The notes: a model not told the origin generated them from the sequence alone. Shown: positions 1-16,000, counted from the first letter of the stretch. The stretch is 64,000 bases of DNA from Scylla paramamosain (GCF_035594125.1 NC_087178.1:11668470-11732469), one strand, 5' to 3'. Numbers and translations are program-made.

Positions 1-910
1 GGCAACTTCACAAGTTTATCAATAAATGGTGTGTGATTACAAGTGACCTGTTCATTTTGGATATGGTGGAACATTATCATCTGAATATAGATGAAGCTAA
101 TATCGGATATTTATTTAGAGAGGATATACAGTATGTCTTTAGTGAGGAAGATAAACTGATTATGCATTAGGAGGTTAAAAAATTGTTAGAGATAAAGGCC
201 ATCATAGAGACACATGGACAGGATCAACAAATACTTTCACCAGTTTTTCTGAGGAAGAATAAGACGGGGGATTATAGGATGGTGTTAAATCTTGAAAAAC
301 TGAACAGGCATGTAGAATATACTCATTTTAAAATGGAAAATTTTGAACAAGTATTACAGTTGCTTAGTCAAGGAGATTATATGGCTTCTATAGACCTTAA
401 GAAAGCCTATTATTCAGTAAAAATTGAAGAGGAACAACAAAAATATCTGTGTTTTAGATGGCTGGATAAGATTTACCAGTTCACATGTCTACCTAACGGG
501 TTTTCGGATGGTCCTCGTCTATTTACAAAACTTCTGAAGCCAATTTTCTCTACACTTAGGCATAAAAAGCCACAACATCACTAGTTATATTGATGATACG
601 CTTCTGTATAGTAGCTCTTTGCTGAGATGTTTTGATTGTATGAATGACAACATTCAGTTGTTACAGAGTGTAGGTTTCTGCATAAATGTGGAGAAATCTG
701 TTTTATGTCCCACTACGCGTATTGAGTATTTAGGTAACGTGATAGATTTGGTGGCCATGACAGTTACCTTGCCGGCGTGTAGGAGGGATGAGATTATACA
801 GCATTGCTCTCTTTTAGTCAATAGACAGAAAGAAAAAATTAGAATTGTGGCAAGAGTGATTGGCCTGCTGCTGGCAGCAATCCCAGCTGTAGAGATGGGG
901 AAGATGCACT
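1..910 (+). pseudogene. DIRS reverse transcriptase fragment, duplicate of DIRS A
   Basis: This fragment comes from the reverse transcriptase part of a DIRS-type retrotransposon. It reads base for base like 37405-38314 as far as I can compare, and it stops matching after position 910. The first reading segment ends at a TAG near 170. The next runs 183-584 and carries RT palm sequence, including DYMASIDLKKAYYS and CLPNGFSDGPRLF. The frame then shifts, and the SYIDDT catalytic box is read near 583-600. The last segment, 619-924, contains IEYLGNVI. All these breaks also occur at the same places in the 37.4-38.3 kb copy. The left end is cut by the window edge, so the true length is unknown. It cannot encode an active enzyme. 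Confidence 0.9.
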
Positions 911-1572
911 TTTTTGCTAGATAATTATGCACAACAGGTCAGACTTACTGGTAATTTATATAAAATAAAATTATAATATTTTTTTTATAAATAAAATTTA
1001 TAAAAAAATAACCAGTAAGGAAGAAACTGAGTGATGATGTTTACATTGCATGTACCAAAACAAAATAGTGGTCAGTTACGCACCAAACCTGACAACACAC
1101 ATAAGATTCACTGTGTTCCTTAGTATGATGTCATTATTCCTTGAGGTAAGACACACCTTCATACAACTGAAACTGCCCCCATCTTTTAACATTCTTACCT
1201 TGCATACATGTTCAACAAAACTTGAAGCTAATGAGAAAGTATCACTTTTTTTATTTATTATTATTTATTTTATTTTTTTTTTAGAAAATAGTTTATACCT
1301 AACAAAACAAAAGATTTTATAAGTGAAGAGAGCGTCGTGAGGTAGGGCAGCTTGTGGTGATGGCACTGAATATTTCAACAAAAAATATGTTGTAGAGAAT
1401 AAGGTAAATCTATTTTCACACATTCTAATGCTTTGAAAATTTACTAAAATATTACAACTAGAATTATGTGAAGAATGATGATAAAAAAAAATGTGATGTA
1501 CAAACTTTACTGAATATTCATTCATATGGAAAATGACTAAACTTATATAATAACAATATTAATAATGTATTA
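911..1572. other. AT-rich intergenic sequence with a small hairpin
   Basis: I see no gene here. At 944-952 and 1011-1019 there is a 9-bp inverted repeat (CTTACTGGT / ACCAGTAAG) around an AT-rich loop that is itself partly self-complementary. It could be a fragment of a small foldback element. The rest is low-complexity A/T sequence. Confidence 0.5.
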
Positions 1573-1597
1573 TTGTTACTGTTGTTATTATTATTAC

Positions 1598-1664
<67 letters not shown>

Positions 1665-1689
1665 TGTTGTAATAGTAGTAATAGTAGTA

Positions 1690-1761
<72 letters not shown>
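1573..1761. repeat. Compound microsatellite (TTA)n-(TAG)n-(TA)n
   Basis: Trinucleotide TTA repeats pass into TAG repeats near 1634-1690 and then into about 35 units of TA up to 1760. Open frames across this stretch are artefacts of the repeat. Confidence 0.97.
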
Positions 1762-1766
<5 letters not shown>

Positions 1767-2121
1767 TATGCACACAGTGGCACCTTGTGAATTTTTATTA
1801 TTTTTTTTCTTATTGGTTAATGTTGTGTCCTAAACATAGAATTGAATGAAAATAACCTAATTATAGATTAAAAAAAAATACAGTTAAACAAAAACATGAA
1901 TTGCCATATGCCTCAATGTATAAGATGGCACTTGAATCATCCCCCCAAAAAAAAATACAAAAAACAGGTCATCCTATACATCAGATACAAAAAAAGACCT
2001 TCAGATTTTGTGCAAAATACTATTCTAAATAAAGACCAACCTCAAAACAGTGAGTCATCGAATGTTCCTGGCATCTTCAGTCTTGAAAACAGTTGTGTGC
2101 ACAAATTTTATTTTGCATTAA

Positions 2122-3098
<977 letters not shown>

Positions 3099-3101
<3 letters not shown>

Positions 3102-3384
3102 AAGTAAGAACAATCCTGAGAATTGATAAATAGAACGAGACATAGAAAATTAAAATAGATGTATATGAGTGAGAGAGTGAGAAAGGATGAAGTTAAAATA
3201 ATAAGGAATGAAGGAAGGGGAGAGAGAGTGAGGTATGACTCCCTTGTCTCTTATCTCTGCCAGATAAAAGGGAGAGGAAGTGAAAGAGAGGGAGGCTTAA
3301 GACCAGAGAAAGAGGAAGAAAGAGGAAAGGAACAATGAGAGGAAGGGACATATGGGGAAGGAGAGTACATGGGGCAAAAAAGGA
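3099..3384. repeat. GA-linked interspersed repeat, copy A
   Basis: This segment shares blocks with 14414-14750 and 25891-26447: a CAATCCTGAG-AATTG block just after the TC array, a GTATATGAGTGAGA-GTGAGAAAGGATGA block, and CTCCCTTGTCTCTTATCTC followed by AGATAA. The shared order of unique blocks and GA/TC arrays points to one dispersed repeat family that carries its microsatellites inside it. Confidence 0.7.
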
Positions 3385-4528
<1,144 letters not shown>

Positions 4529-4789
4529 CCTGGCATATTAGATGCACCCATAATTTGGCAAGGATATTTTAAAAAATACAATAAGCTCCATTTTTCCCTG
4601 AACTTTATAGCTAATCTCTCAACCAGGCTTTGGTCCAAGTTGCAGCTCAAACCAGCAGAGAAGAGTAGGAAATATCACGCCAGTTTATCCGTGATCATAA
4701 CTGTCGCTAAACAATTATGACTGTGATATTACCTTATGCTGCTTTCTGCCTTTCTCTGTGTTCAAAATGTTCCACAATTGGCTGAAGAG

Positions 4790-5600
4790 TTACAGATGAC
4801 ACCTGTGTGCCTATCACACATGATGAACTTCTCTCAGCAGTTAAATTGGGCAAGTCAACAGCTCCTGGCAAGGATGGCATCACCTATGACATCCTCAATA
4901 CCCTCCTGGAGATAAAGGTAGACAACCCTCTCTTAGACCTATTTAACATGTCTCTCACTGCAGGCAAGCTTCCTCACTCATGAAAAACAGCCATTATCAT
5001 CCCAATCCCCAAAGGTGATGGCACCTTTTGCCCCATTTTCTCTCACCAGCTGTCTGTGTAAGATGATGGAACAGGTAATATTGAACAGGCTTATATATAA
5101 GGTGGGCCATGTACTCTCTGGCAATATACATGGCTTCCTAAAAGGTCATTCCACAAGTCATTGTTTTGTTGAGTGCCTTATAAATAAGGATGCTACCTGC
5201 AGAGCTTTCGTTGATCTCAAGGGTGCCTTTGACAGGGCCAACGAAGATGTTATTATGAAAGGAACTCATTCTCAAAGGTGTCAAAGGTAGATTATTAGGA
5301 TGGATCATGGACTATTTGTACAATAGAACAGCACAGGTTTGGTTTCAAGGTGCAGTCTCCTCTGAGGAAGTCTTTGAGCTTGGAACACCACAGGGTGGAG
5401 TCCTTAGTCTAATCCTTTCAACGTTTTAATGGACAAAATTGCGCATTGTTCCTTCCCGCAGGGGCACCCAGGTCCTCATCTATGCTGACGACATACTCCT
5501 CCAATGCCCCACACCCAGGACTCTCTGGTTAGCTCTGTTGCAACTAGCAGCATTGTGTGTTTCAAATGGGACTTGTAATTAATGAATGTAAAACCAAATT
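4790..5600 (+). pseudogene. LINE reverse transcriptase remnant (I-like)
   Basis: Readable RT motifs occur in order but in different frames: STAPGKDGITYDILN near 4860, IIIPIPKGDG near 5000, AFVDLKGAFDRAN near 5205, GTPQGGV near 5385 and IYADDILLQC near 5480. The last is the catalytic YADD box. A TGA at 4980 and several indels interrupt the frame. The intact family enzyme would prime cDNA synthesis on nicked genomic DNA; this copy cannot make it. Confidence 0.85.
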
Positions 5601-6035
5601 TCAAGCCAAAGGGAAGGTCTCTCGTCTGCCCACTGCAAATAATGTTCCCATCCCTAGAGTTCATACACACAAGTACCTGGGTGGTACAGCTGAGTTTCAG
5701 GAAGTCACTCCACGCTGTACACTATGTTTGAGACCTCTGTCTGCCACGGCTAGTGCCACTTTGGCTGCTAGCAAACAGGGGCCTGGTGGCTGGCATTCCA
5801 GTCCTAAGGATGTTCTATATATCTGTTGTATGGTCCCTCATTGACTACGCAGCTCCTATTTTAGGTACAGTTTTAGTGCCACCCAGCTCCGTCCCCTAGA
5901 GCTTGTTCAGAATGAAGCCGAAACACCGTTTCGGTGTTTGATATTCACTCACTGCATCAGCCCAAGAGGTACTGGCTCCCTCATGTGCTGCAAGACATGT
6001 TCATGACTAAATTATCCAAGTACCCCCAGTGTTCA

Positions 6036-6440
6036 GGCTATTCATGTTTATTGTGATGGTTCAGTCAATGGCAGCAGGTCTGGATGTGGGCTGTTCATCC
6101 GCGACTACATTTCTGCCAATCGCTACACTGACACTGAGGTTTCCAGGCAGCTCCCTGCACACATGTCCTCCACTAGGGCAGAATTGTATGCTGTTCTAGA
6201 GGTGCTCCATATTGTGGCACCTCTCTGTAAGGATGTATTCTTCTTTGTTGACAGTCAGGCTGCACTGTATGCACTCCAATCTACCTCCTCCATGGAATGT
6301 GATCTAATTAATAAATGTCTTGATCTTATCCACACCCTAAGAAGGTGCTAGTGCCACGGTTCACTTCACCTGGATACCCTCTCATGTAAGTATCCCGCTT
6401 AATGAAGAGGGCAGACTGCCTTGCTGCAATGTGCCCTTCA
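6036..6440 (+). pseudogene. LINE RNase H domain remnant
   Basis: VYCDGSVNGSRSGCG (first Asp), SSTRAELYAVLEVL (Glu) and FFVDSQAALYAL (second Asp) match the order of RNase H catalytic residues. A WIPSH segment follows near 6370. The longest clean stretch is 6163-6351; a stop near 6350 and frame changes follow. The domain sits downstream of the RT in the same element. Confidence 0.8.
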
Positions 6441-6687
6441 GGACGACAGCAGTGGACCCTGGTGCTGAATACACTCTAGGCTATGTTAAGAGTAGCATTA
6501 AGGACTTTGTACATAGTAGCATTAGTGATCAGTTGGAGTTTTGTAGCCATAAGAGGGCAGTGGCAGTAGTCTTCACTATGTACGTGTCTCCCAGAGCTGT
6601 GCTTATACCTATGGGGAGACACACTGCATCACATGATAGGGTGGCAATGAGGGCTCAGATTAGGCTATAAATACTTTTAGGAAGTCA

Positions 6688-6891
6688 GTGCTTCTCCTGG
6701 CATGTGCCGTGTGCTGTGTGCTGCACCAAGGGGACACACTCTGCGTCATTATGTCACGGAATGTCCTCCTCATTGCTAAATTTAGGCTGCAAGGTCAACA
6801 TGACTTGTATACCCTCATTGACCATTTCTTAGACTCAGCCACTCTCAGGGCTATACTCAAGGAATATCCTACGTTTGCTCCCAGACTGTAG
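6688..6891 (+). pseudogene. LINE C-terminal tail
   Basis: A Cys-rich start is followed by LLIAKFRLQGQHDLYTLIDH and ends LKEYPTFAPRL. It is the C-terminal segment of the same LINE polyprotein, after RNase H, and ends at a stop at 6889-6891. I recognise it by position and style rather than by a defined domain. Confidence 0.6.
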
Positions 6892-7127
6892 GATATTTAT
6901 GCAATAAGGTGTGCAATATCTGTATTTATTTATTTACTTATATTCTTGTAATGTATATTATATTTTTATATTTTTGATACTCTACCCTGTAAGTCTTTTG
7001 CCGCAGGGGGTGGGGTGGCAAGGTCCGTCCTCCTCCTTTGTTGTATTTCATTATTAATGCAACAATAAATGTATCAATCAATCTGTCAATCACCATAACC
7101 CATAGGCCTACTGAAACCTAACCATTG

Positions 7128-7194
7128 GGCCATAAGATGCAAGCTGATTCTTGGAGCATTTTTTGGGGGAAAAAAGGTGTCTTATATGGCAGTG

Positions 7195-7243
<49 letters not shown>

Positions 7244-7252
7244 TATATATAT

Positions 7253-7298
<46 letters not shown>
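7128..7298. repeat. Small hairpin repeat followed by (TA)n
   Basis: GCCATAAGATGC near 7132 and its near-complement GGTGTCTTATATGGC near 7178 form an imperfect hairpin around a GGGGGAAAAAA core. A TA array of about 100 bp follows at 7199-7298, with two single-base interruptions. Confidence 0.7.
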
Positions 7299-7301
<3 letters not shown>

Positions 7302-7821
7302 TCTGTTGCTGTGTGTGTGTGGCAAGAAAAGCCATAAACTTCTTGGTGTTCAGCTGGATTTATTCCTTACAGATGCCAAAAGGTATGTATATGTGTCTTT
7401 TTCAGATACATTTTAGTCATTAGCAGAAAATACAAGGTGTCTTTAAGCAGGTGATTGCTGAACTGATGCCGCCAGCCACAAGTTTTACTTGATGAATTAA
7501 ATTCTGTGGTGTATGTGATAAATCCATATAACAGGAATGTCTTATATAATAAGATATATAATAATATATTATGTCTAGCATGTTCAAATAATTTCAAGTA
7601 AAATGTATTATGAAATACAAGTACAGAGTACCAGGTATGTGTGGGCATTCTCACTGAGGCAGGATAGAATTACTTTGTATGGCACTTGTGGAAAAAGTGG
7701 GATTCTGGGCTGGCTGACCCTGCGTCCTGTTGGTGTGAATTACCATTTATGAATTTTTTGTTGCAGCGTTACCACATTCACTAAGCAAGGATACTGCCAC
7801 ACTGGGCGGCTCTCTCTCGTC
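7299..7821. other. No gene seen
   Basis: I found no conserved frame, RNA gene or terminal repeat in this stretch. Confidence 0.5.
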
Positions 7822-7825
7822 TCCT

Positions 7826-7914
<89 letters not shown>

Positions 7915-7915
7915 G

Positions 7916-7972
<57 letters not shown>
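7822..7972. repeat. (CT)n microsatellite with imperfections
   Basis: CT repeats with a few CC, GT and TT breaks near 7900-7940. Confidence 0.97.
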
Positions 7973-7974
<2 letters not shown>

Positions 7975-8229
7975 CAGGCAAGAGATGTAGGCCCATATTA
8001 ATTAAAGATTCCTAGAAGTACCACTAGAATCACTCCTAACAGTGCTTTCATTCTTGATTTTGCTCCTAGAAGTTGTTCCTATAAGCAACCTTTACTTTCT
8101 AAGTAAAAGTTACTTCTAGCAGTAGAAATGCTAATAATATAGCTGCTTTTCTAAATGTAGCAACACTATTTTTAAATCAGAGTATACTTGTGATATTATC
8201 TTGAATATTACTAAATAAATTTTAGTGTC

Positions 8230-9105
8230 AAAATCTTTCAAGAACTAACTCTCCTCGTGACTTCTGACACCTAGCCAAAAACATCTCCAGTAACTTTGCT
8301 TCTTCATTCATTCCCTCTTTTATTTAAACCTGATGGTACCACTGCCATATCATCTATTTCTAAAGCTGAACTTTTCACTCAAACCTTTGCTGAAAACTCT
8401 ACTTTGGATAATTCAGGGCTTGCTCCTCTTTCTCCTCCATCCTCTGACTACTTCATGATACCTATTAAGATCCTTTGCAGTGATGTTTTCCATGCCCTCA
8501 GAATGCTTATGGACCTGGTGGGATCCGCTCCTATTTTTCTCTGAAACTGTGGCCTCATGCTTGCACCTCACCTAGTCGTACTCTTTCAACTTTGTCCTAT
8601 GAACATCTACCTTTCCTTCTTGCTAGAAATTTGCCTACATTCAGTTGTTTCTTAAACAGGGTGATTGTTCTGATCTCTCAAACTACTGTCCTATTGCTTT
8701 AATTTCCTCCCTACATAAAGTTTTTAATCTATCCTCAAACATCTATCACTGTCACAACCTTCTATCTGATTTCCAGTATAGGTTCTATCAAGGCTGCTCT
8801 AATGGTGATCTTCTGGCTTTCATTAATGATTCTTGGTCATCCTCTTTCAGAGATTTTGGTGAAACTTTTGCTGCTGCCTTAGACATATCGAAAAGCTTCT
8901 GATAAAGTCTGGCATAAAGCTTTGATTTCCAAACTACCCTCCTACAGCTTGTATTCTCTCTGTAACTTCTTCTTAAGTTTTCCTTTCTGACTTCTATTAC
9001 TGCTGTGGTAGACCAGTCACTGTTCTCTTAAATCTATTAACAGTGTTGTTCCTCAGGGTTTTGTCCTGTCACCCACTCTCTTCCTATTATTCATCAATGA
9101 TGCTG
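8230..9105 (+). pseudogene. LINE reverse transcriptase remnant (jockey-like), 5' half of RT
   Basis: The plus strand reads parts of the RT N-terminal half: FLKQGDCSDLSNYCPIALIS near 8645 and FGETFAAALDISKSF near 8850, then decayed KVWHKALISKLPSY-like sequence. The same family occurs on the minus strand at 22975-24085, which carries the matching FGETFAVALDISKTFD followed by the rest of the RT. This copy is broken by stops and ends abruptly near 9100 within the block that precedes the catalytic YVDD. Confidence 0.8.
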
Positions 9106-9660
9106 TGCTGCTGTGTTTCTCAAAACAGTGACAGGGTATTCAACTGCATGAATCTCAACAGTGCCTGGACACAAGAATGGACGACACCAGTCTAAACCAA
9201 ACCTCACAGATGCCAATGAGGTAACAACAGATGAGGGGACGGTACTCCCTGCCTTCCTGGTCCTGAGACACAACCAAAGTCACTGGCTTCTGAGGGATCT
9301 TGGAAGCAGTGGCAGTCACTAACTTGGGGGCAGTTTACATTTTAAAATGGCCCAGTATTTTTACAATAATGGCACATGGGCTGGGTTCTGTACGCAGGAG
9401 TGCTGTGTTGCATTGCTCCCAGTCTGTCTGCATTGAGGGCTGGGTAGAGACAAGGCCGACTCATCCCAACTTATCTACTGACAGCCACTACTATAATGTA
9501 GTATAATGTATATAACTCTAGACAAACTGGCACCTGCCATGTCCACCAGACACAACATCCCTGACCCAAACCATTCTGTTACCTTTTTCTCATTAAACTC
9601 CAGAATTAACTTTAAACTCTTTACCATCTGGCTTTCTACATTACCTTCCCTCTCTCTTCC
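9106..9660. other. No gene seen
   Basis: Unassigned sequence between a LINE fragment and a coiled-coil remnant. I see no supported frame. Confidence 0.4.
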
Positions 9661-9679
9661 TCTCTCTCAAGCCATGAGG

Positions 9680-9960
9680 TGAATTAACTTCTATCGCTAT
9701 TGTCTTCTCCAACTCAAACATCCAGTTCTTTTCAGCTTCCTCCTTTTCCCCTTTCTGCCTCAAGTTGTTTTCATTTCTTTCTCATACATCTTTGCCTTCT
9801 CCTTCTCCTCCTTTTCTGCTTCGAGCCTCTTGGCTTCCCTCTCAGCCTCAAGCCTCCTAGCTTTCCTAGTCTCCTTAGTCTTTAATCTCCTCTTCTTGAC
9901 TTCTGCTTCCAGCTCCATTCTCCTCATCTCAACTTGAATCTCAACTTCTCAGGCATTCCT
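9680..9960 (-). pseudogene. Possible gag-like coiled-coil remnant
   Basis: The minus strand reads a charged Arg/Glu/Lys-rich helix (RKARRLEAEREAKRLEAEKE and flanks), as in the coiled-coil part of some LTR-element gag proteins. There are no zinc knuckles and no nearby protease in the right order: the Gypsy-like fragments at 12.0-13.1 kb would lie upstream, not downstream. It could also be a fragment of an unrelated coiled-coil gene. Confidence 0.3.
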
Positions 9961-11548
<1,588 letters not shown>

Positions 11549-12042
11549 CTTCATCTCTCTTCTCATCTCTCCTTCCTTCTTTTCTCCCATCTCCCTCTTT
11601 GCATTCTCATTTCTCCCTCTAATTATGGCCTACATCACATGTTGCTTTGAGAAGGACAGCACTCATCATCACATACTATCCTACTCAGGTCTAACACCTG
11701 ACACATAACAACGATTTGTCCACATGAAGTCCCTAACAATGCTGTGGGTGTCTTCTGAGCAGCAAGCAACACATTATGGCTGGCAGCCTCACTAAACACT
11801 GCCTCTTGATGCTATACCATTGCACCAGTTACAACACTCTTACAACTCCCACAAGAAAGAGTAACATCTCTTATCATCCCCAGACCAGGGAAAACAACAC
11901 TCACCATAACACAGGGGAGAGGGACCCCAGACAAGAGGTAATCAGTCTTGCTAGCTCAACAAACATGGCAACAATCAACAAACATGGCTGTACCCAGCCA
12001 CCAAAACTGCCACAACTGCTCTTGATTCAATGTGACTCTAAA

Positions 12043-12294
12043 TCAGCCAACTACTGGGCCTCCATGTGCTACCTTCACATGTGCCTTCTTAACTGCAGAT
12101 GGCATAACAAACTGGAGCATCAAACTTCTGTCCTTTCTCCACCAGCTATGCACAATATTGTTATCTTCTACTAACTCCTCCTGACTCTCTACTTCCTTGC
12201 TGCTCTCTCCTGCCTTGGCAAGAAGTAGGGCCACACATTCCCAAGGGACAGAATCCTCTTCTGATACATAAGCAGCTGTAGCCTCAGCTATCAC
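12043..12294 (-). pseudogene. Gypsy-like integrase N-terminal fragment
   Basis: The minus strand reads a charged start and then SWWRKDRSLMLQFVMPSAVK followed by KAHVKVAHGGPVVG. This resembles the start of the zinc-binding (H2C2) segment of Gypsy-group integrases, where a conserved RKW-type motif precedes VP....V..AH..P..GH. The catalytic core is missing. The retropepsin-like fragment at 12804-13076 lies about 0.5 kb upstream on the same strand with no room for an RT between them. Confidence 0.5.
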
Positions 12295-12803
12295 AAGGGT
12301 GGCTCACTGTGTGAGCTAACACCCTTGTATCTAGTCCTGACAGGGGAGTAGTTTGCTCCCCATCTCTTGTACACTCCTCAGGGAAGGAATCTCCTACTTC
12401 CCCAGCAAAGTTAGGAACCTCCACACCCTCAGCAGTGATACCTAACATGCCAGACACATCATACTGGGTTCAGACTGAGTACCACCACCAGGATGCTCTG
12501 CAGGGTGAGGCAAGCCAGCAAACAAACTAACTCAAACACTGTCCTCACCCTTGGCAACACTCCCAACAAAGTCATGTACCTCCTGTGGCAACTCTGCTCT
12601 GTTGCAGTCAGCCCCAGCACAATGACTCCAAGACAAGTTCAACTCTAGATCGCCCAAATCCTCACCAGCAGTGAGACAGGCCTCTGGGCACTCTGCCCTC
12701 ACTGCAGATCTACATCCACTCTGTACTCTTCTTTCAGTGACCCTGCCTTATTACAGTTGATCCCATGAGTTACAGAGGGTGCAGTTGCCTGATGTTGGGG
12801 TGC

Positions 12804-13076
12804 TCACCTCACCTTAGTGCAAGTAACAACATTACTCAAGTCTGAATTCTCTCCACCAATGCCTCCTCTGAGATTCTGGCCACAGATGGAAGACTCACCT
12901 GCCAGGTCATTCCTTAGAAGAAAATCAACACCTGACACTGGCAGGTCTTCTGCTTGTGCCATTGGCACCTCTGCAGTCATTAGTGGACACACAAGCCTCA
13001 TCTCTGCTGTGGCAAAGCTTTCTACACCACTAATTCCCTGGCACCACACAAGCTTATCTGAGGCAACTTGCCTCAC
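12804..13076 (-). pseudogene. Gypsy-like protease-region fragment
   Basis: The minus strand contains LPVSGVDFLLRNDLAGE, close to the FLLGNDLAG signature found after the protease in a common Gypsy-group Pol. The upstream residues (LVWCQGISGVESFATAEMRL) fit the protease C-terminal strand. The catalytic Asp motif is not present in the readable part, and no LTR pair was found. Function is lost. Confidence 0.5.
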
Positions 13077-13085
13077 AGTAGCATT

Positions 13086-14340
13086 TTATTAATTATTGTA
13101 TTATACAGTCCTCTAATGCCAGAAAACCACAGCTGTGAACCCAGACATTAGTAGCACTTGACACACACAACACAGAATGATCCACAACAATACACTGCAC
13201 TTAGGCAGGAAGGAGGAGAGCAATACTCTGCACAAGGACACAGCAGATGCCAGACATATTAGAACTGCTAGTGGAGTCACTCTCCACCAGCAGGAACAGC
13301 AGGAAACTAAGGAAGGGCCACACACCATTCAGTCCACACTCAAATCTAGACCTTCCATGGGGTGAAAATACTAAGCAATATAATCAAGACCTCCCATAGG
13401 GTCAAAATAATAACCAATATAACAAGGCGTCATACCAGCATTCCACATGTAGATATAAATCAACAGTATCCTCCCTTATACACACCTTAACATGCCTTTC
13501 TCTATGCCAAGTGTCTACTCCTTATGATATCTGGGCTTCTACTGAGCTGCATGCACAGGAAATGATGTTGACTTGCCCTGGTGATGTCAGGCACATGACA
13601 GAGGCAGGGAAGGGGGAAGTGGAGCTGGGGAGTGAATTCCATCCCACGTACTCTTCTTCCCTCCACTGAATCTAACTCTAAAAGGAACATTACATTTAAA
13701 AAAAATTATTACACTCTTATTAGAGGTGCTGGGTGAAAACTTATTACACTATGGGAGGGAGCAACTCTTCTACACTATTAACCACTAGTTTTAACTTTCA
13801 GAAAGAATGAGAAATGGGGAAATTAAGTTGCGAAGGACAATTTCTATTTTATATAAGGTTTATAGTAATATACAGTGTGGCTTGACTTGATGCATCAGTG
13901 ACTCATTCCTTGTCTCTTTTCTTTTTTCTTTATCTTTCTCTGTTCTCTATCTTCTTGCTATCTCTACTCTGTCTCGCTGTACATAATATAAGTACAGCAG
14001 GGTACGTGACAATGAACATGAATCGTTTCAATGTAGTATTCATTAGGGCAAATGTGTGTTATGGAAATGAAGAACCTATGGGAAAAAATTAATTAGTTTC
14101 AGGGAACCAGAAAATAATAAAAAAATTAACTGGTTTCTGGGAACCAGTAAATAACAAAAAAATCCACAGTTTTCGAAAAAAAATAATAAAATGAGCACAG
14201 TTCCACTACTACATTTGAGATAACACAACAAATATAAACATTATCCTCCCTAGTTTCACACCTAATCCTAAATTCTCACCATTCCGAGTTTTGCACATTA
14301 TCACCATGAGTTTCATGCTGTTTTGACAAGTATTGGTCAC

Positions 14341-14341
<1 letters not shown>
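13086..14341. other. No gene seen; a short tandem duplication
   Basis: A block of about 40 bp is duplicated with changes near 13348-13425 (AGACCTTCCATGGGGTGAAA, then AGACCTCCCATAGGGTCAAA). Near 14095-14150, CTGGTTTCTGGGAACCAG forms a hairpin. I see no coding or RNA feature. Confidence 0.45.
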
Positions 14342-14414
<73 letters not shown>

Positions 14415-14528
14415 TTAGCAATCCTAAGGATTGCTAAATAGAATATGACTGATTGAGAGTGAAAATTAATTATGTATATGAGTGAGAAAGTGAGAAAGGA
14501 TGAAACAAAATATTACATAAAATGAATG

Positions 14529-14625
<97 letters not shown>

Positions 14626-14750
14626 ATGGTATCACTCCCTTGTCACTTACCTCTGACAGATAAGGGGGAGGCAGGTTACAGGCAGGGAAGTTTGAGACAA
14701 GAGGAAAGAGAGGAGAGGAAAGGGAAAAAAGGGAGGAAGGGATAGGTGTC
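14342..14750. repeat. GA-linked interspersed repeat, copy B
   Basis: (TC)n at 14348-14412, then CAATCCTAAGGATTGCTAAA, then the GAGTGAGAAAGTGAGAAAGGA block, then (GA)n at 14531-14624, then CTCCCTTGTCACTTACCTCT and GACAGATAAGGGGGAGG. The order of unique blocks and arrays is the same as at 2126-3384 and, in part, 25764-26450. Confidence 0.7.
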
Positions 14751-14761
14751 AAATAGGTGTG

Positions 14762-14988
14762 CAGTAGCTTGCATGACTGGAAAGTTAGTCTTGCAAGTCT
14801 TAGTTTATTATTCTGATTAATCTTTTATTAAAATTTCAGTGGTTGCATGAATGGCAAATTCACCTTGACAGTTTTGGCCCGTTAATCCAATTGAATTTTT
14901 ATTAAAATTCCAGTCCTTCCACAAGTGGCAAGTTCATCATGCCAGTTTTGGTTCGTTATTCCAATTAAATATTTGTAAAAATTTAACT
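14762..14988. repeat. Three diverged tandem copies of a 72-bp unit
   Basis: Units begin near 14769, 14842 and 14914. Each contains TTGCATGA-TGG-AA or a variant, CAGTTTTGG or a variant, CCAATT-AAT and TTTATTAAAATT-CAGT. The copies differ at many positions, so this is an old array. Confidence 0.65.
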
Positions 14989-15052
14989 GTGTTATTTCAG
15001 TTGTACATTATAACGATCATGCATTGTCGTGTACCCTACTGTATATGTATAT

Positions 15053-15274
<222 letters not shown>

Positions 15275-15844
15275 GTGGGTGTGTGTTACATTTCTCTGTA
15301 GTATATGAACAATTGGGATCTGGGACAATTCTGTCACTGGGACAATTTTTTTCATGACTGCCTTTGATAAAATCATCTCTAGGATGATTCTGTTGCCTGT
15401 GTTGATTTTTTCACAATAGTTCCCATCACAGCACTGGTAGGCAGCTTCCTATCTTTGTTGGTAAGAGGCATTATTCAATCCTAGTTTAACTTTCTCCAAC
15501 CAAAAATCTTGCTTTCCCACTAGGTAGGGGGATTGGATTATCAAAAAAAAAAAAGAAAAAAAAGGAAATAGAGCCACATGACTCATATTGATAATTACCA
15601 AAGAAAGTTTTAGCATTTTGGCTGATTTACTGGACATTGAGTTCAAGGTGCTGATCAAAGTTCTTTATATTTGCTACCCATAAATTCATGAAACTAGAAG
15701 ATGAGGGTGCAAAGTCAGTATGTGATGAGAAAGGAAATTCTGATCACATAATATGGCAAAACATAATGATGCATTGTAAAATAATTGAGAGCTGCCTAGC
15801 TTTCTTCCATTCCCTACTGACAGACTGTTTCTTGACTGTTTTAC

Positions 15845-16000
15845 CTTCCTGGGATTTGCTCAATGGACTGATGAGCCCACTAATATTAAAGATAGCAATA
15901 CATTAGATTTTTTTCTTGTTGCTGAAACAGATCTGGTGATATCTGCCAATGTGTTCCCACCCTTCCCTAATTGTGATCATTGTGTAATTAAATGTTTTCC
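15845..16000 (+). pseudogene. LINE endonuclease fragment
   Basis: The plus strand reads FLGFAQWTDEPTN, then NTLDFFLVAETDLVISANVF and PNCDHCVIKC. This is the C-terminal strand of an apurinic-like endonuclease of a non-LTR element, with the SDH-type motif (here CDHC). Stops occur on both sides. The family is not the GT-linked LINE described below. Confidence 0.65.

Larger units (their letters stand above)
4780..7080 (+). mobile_element. LINE with RNase H domain (I-like group), 5' truncated and decayed
   Basis: Reverse transcriptase, RNase H and a C-terminal tail appear in that order on the plus strand, which is the layout of I-group non-LTR elements. No endonuclease or ORF1 remains, so the copy is 5' truncated. 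The 3' end is non-coding and AT-rich, with an AATAAA near 7063 and a short ATCAATCAAT-type tail ending near 7090. Several stops and frameshifts show that it is dead. Confidence 0.85.
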
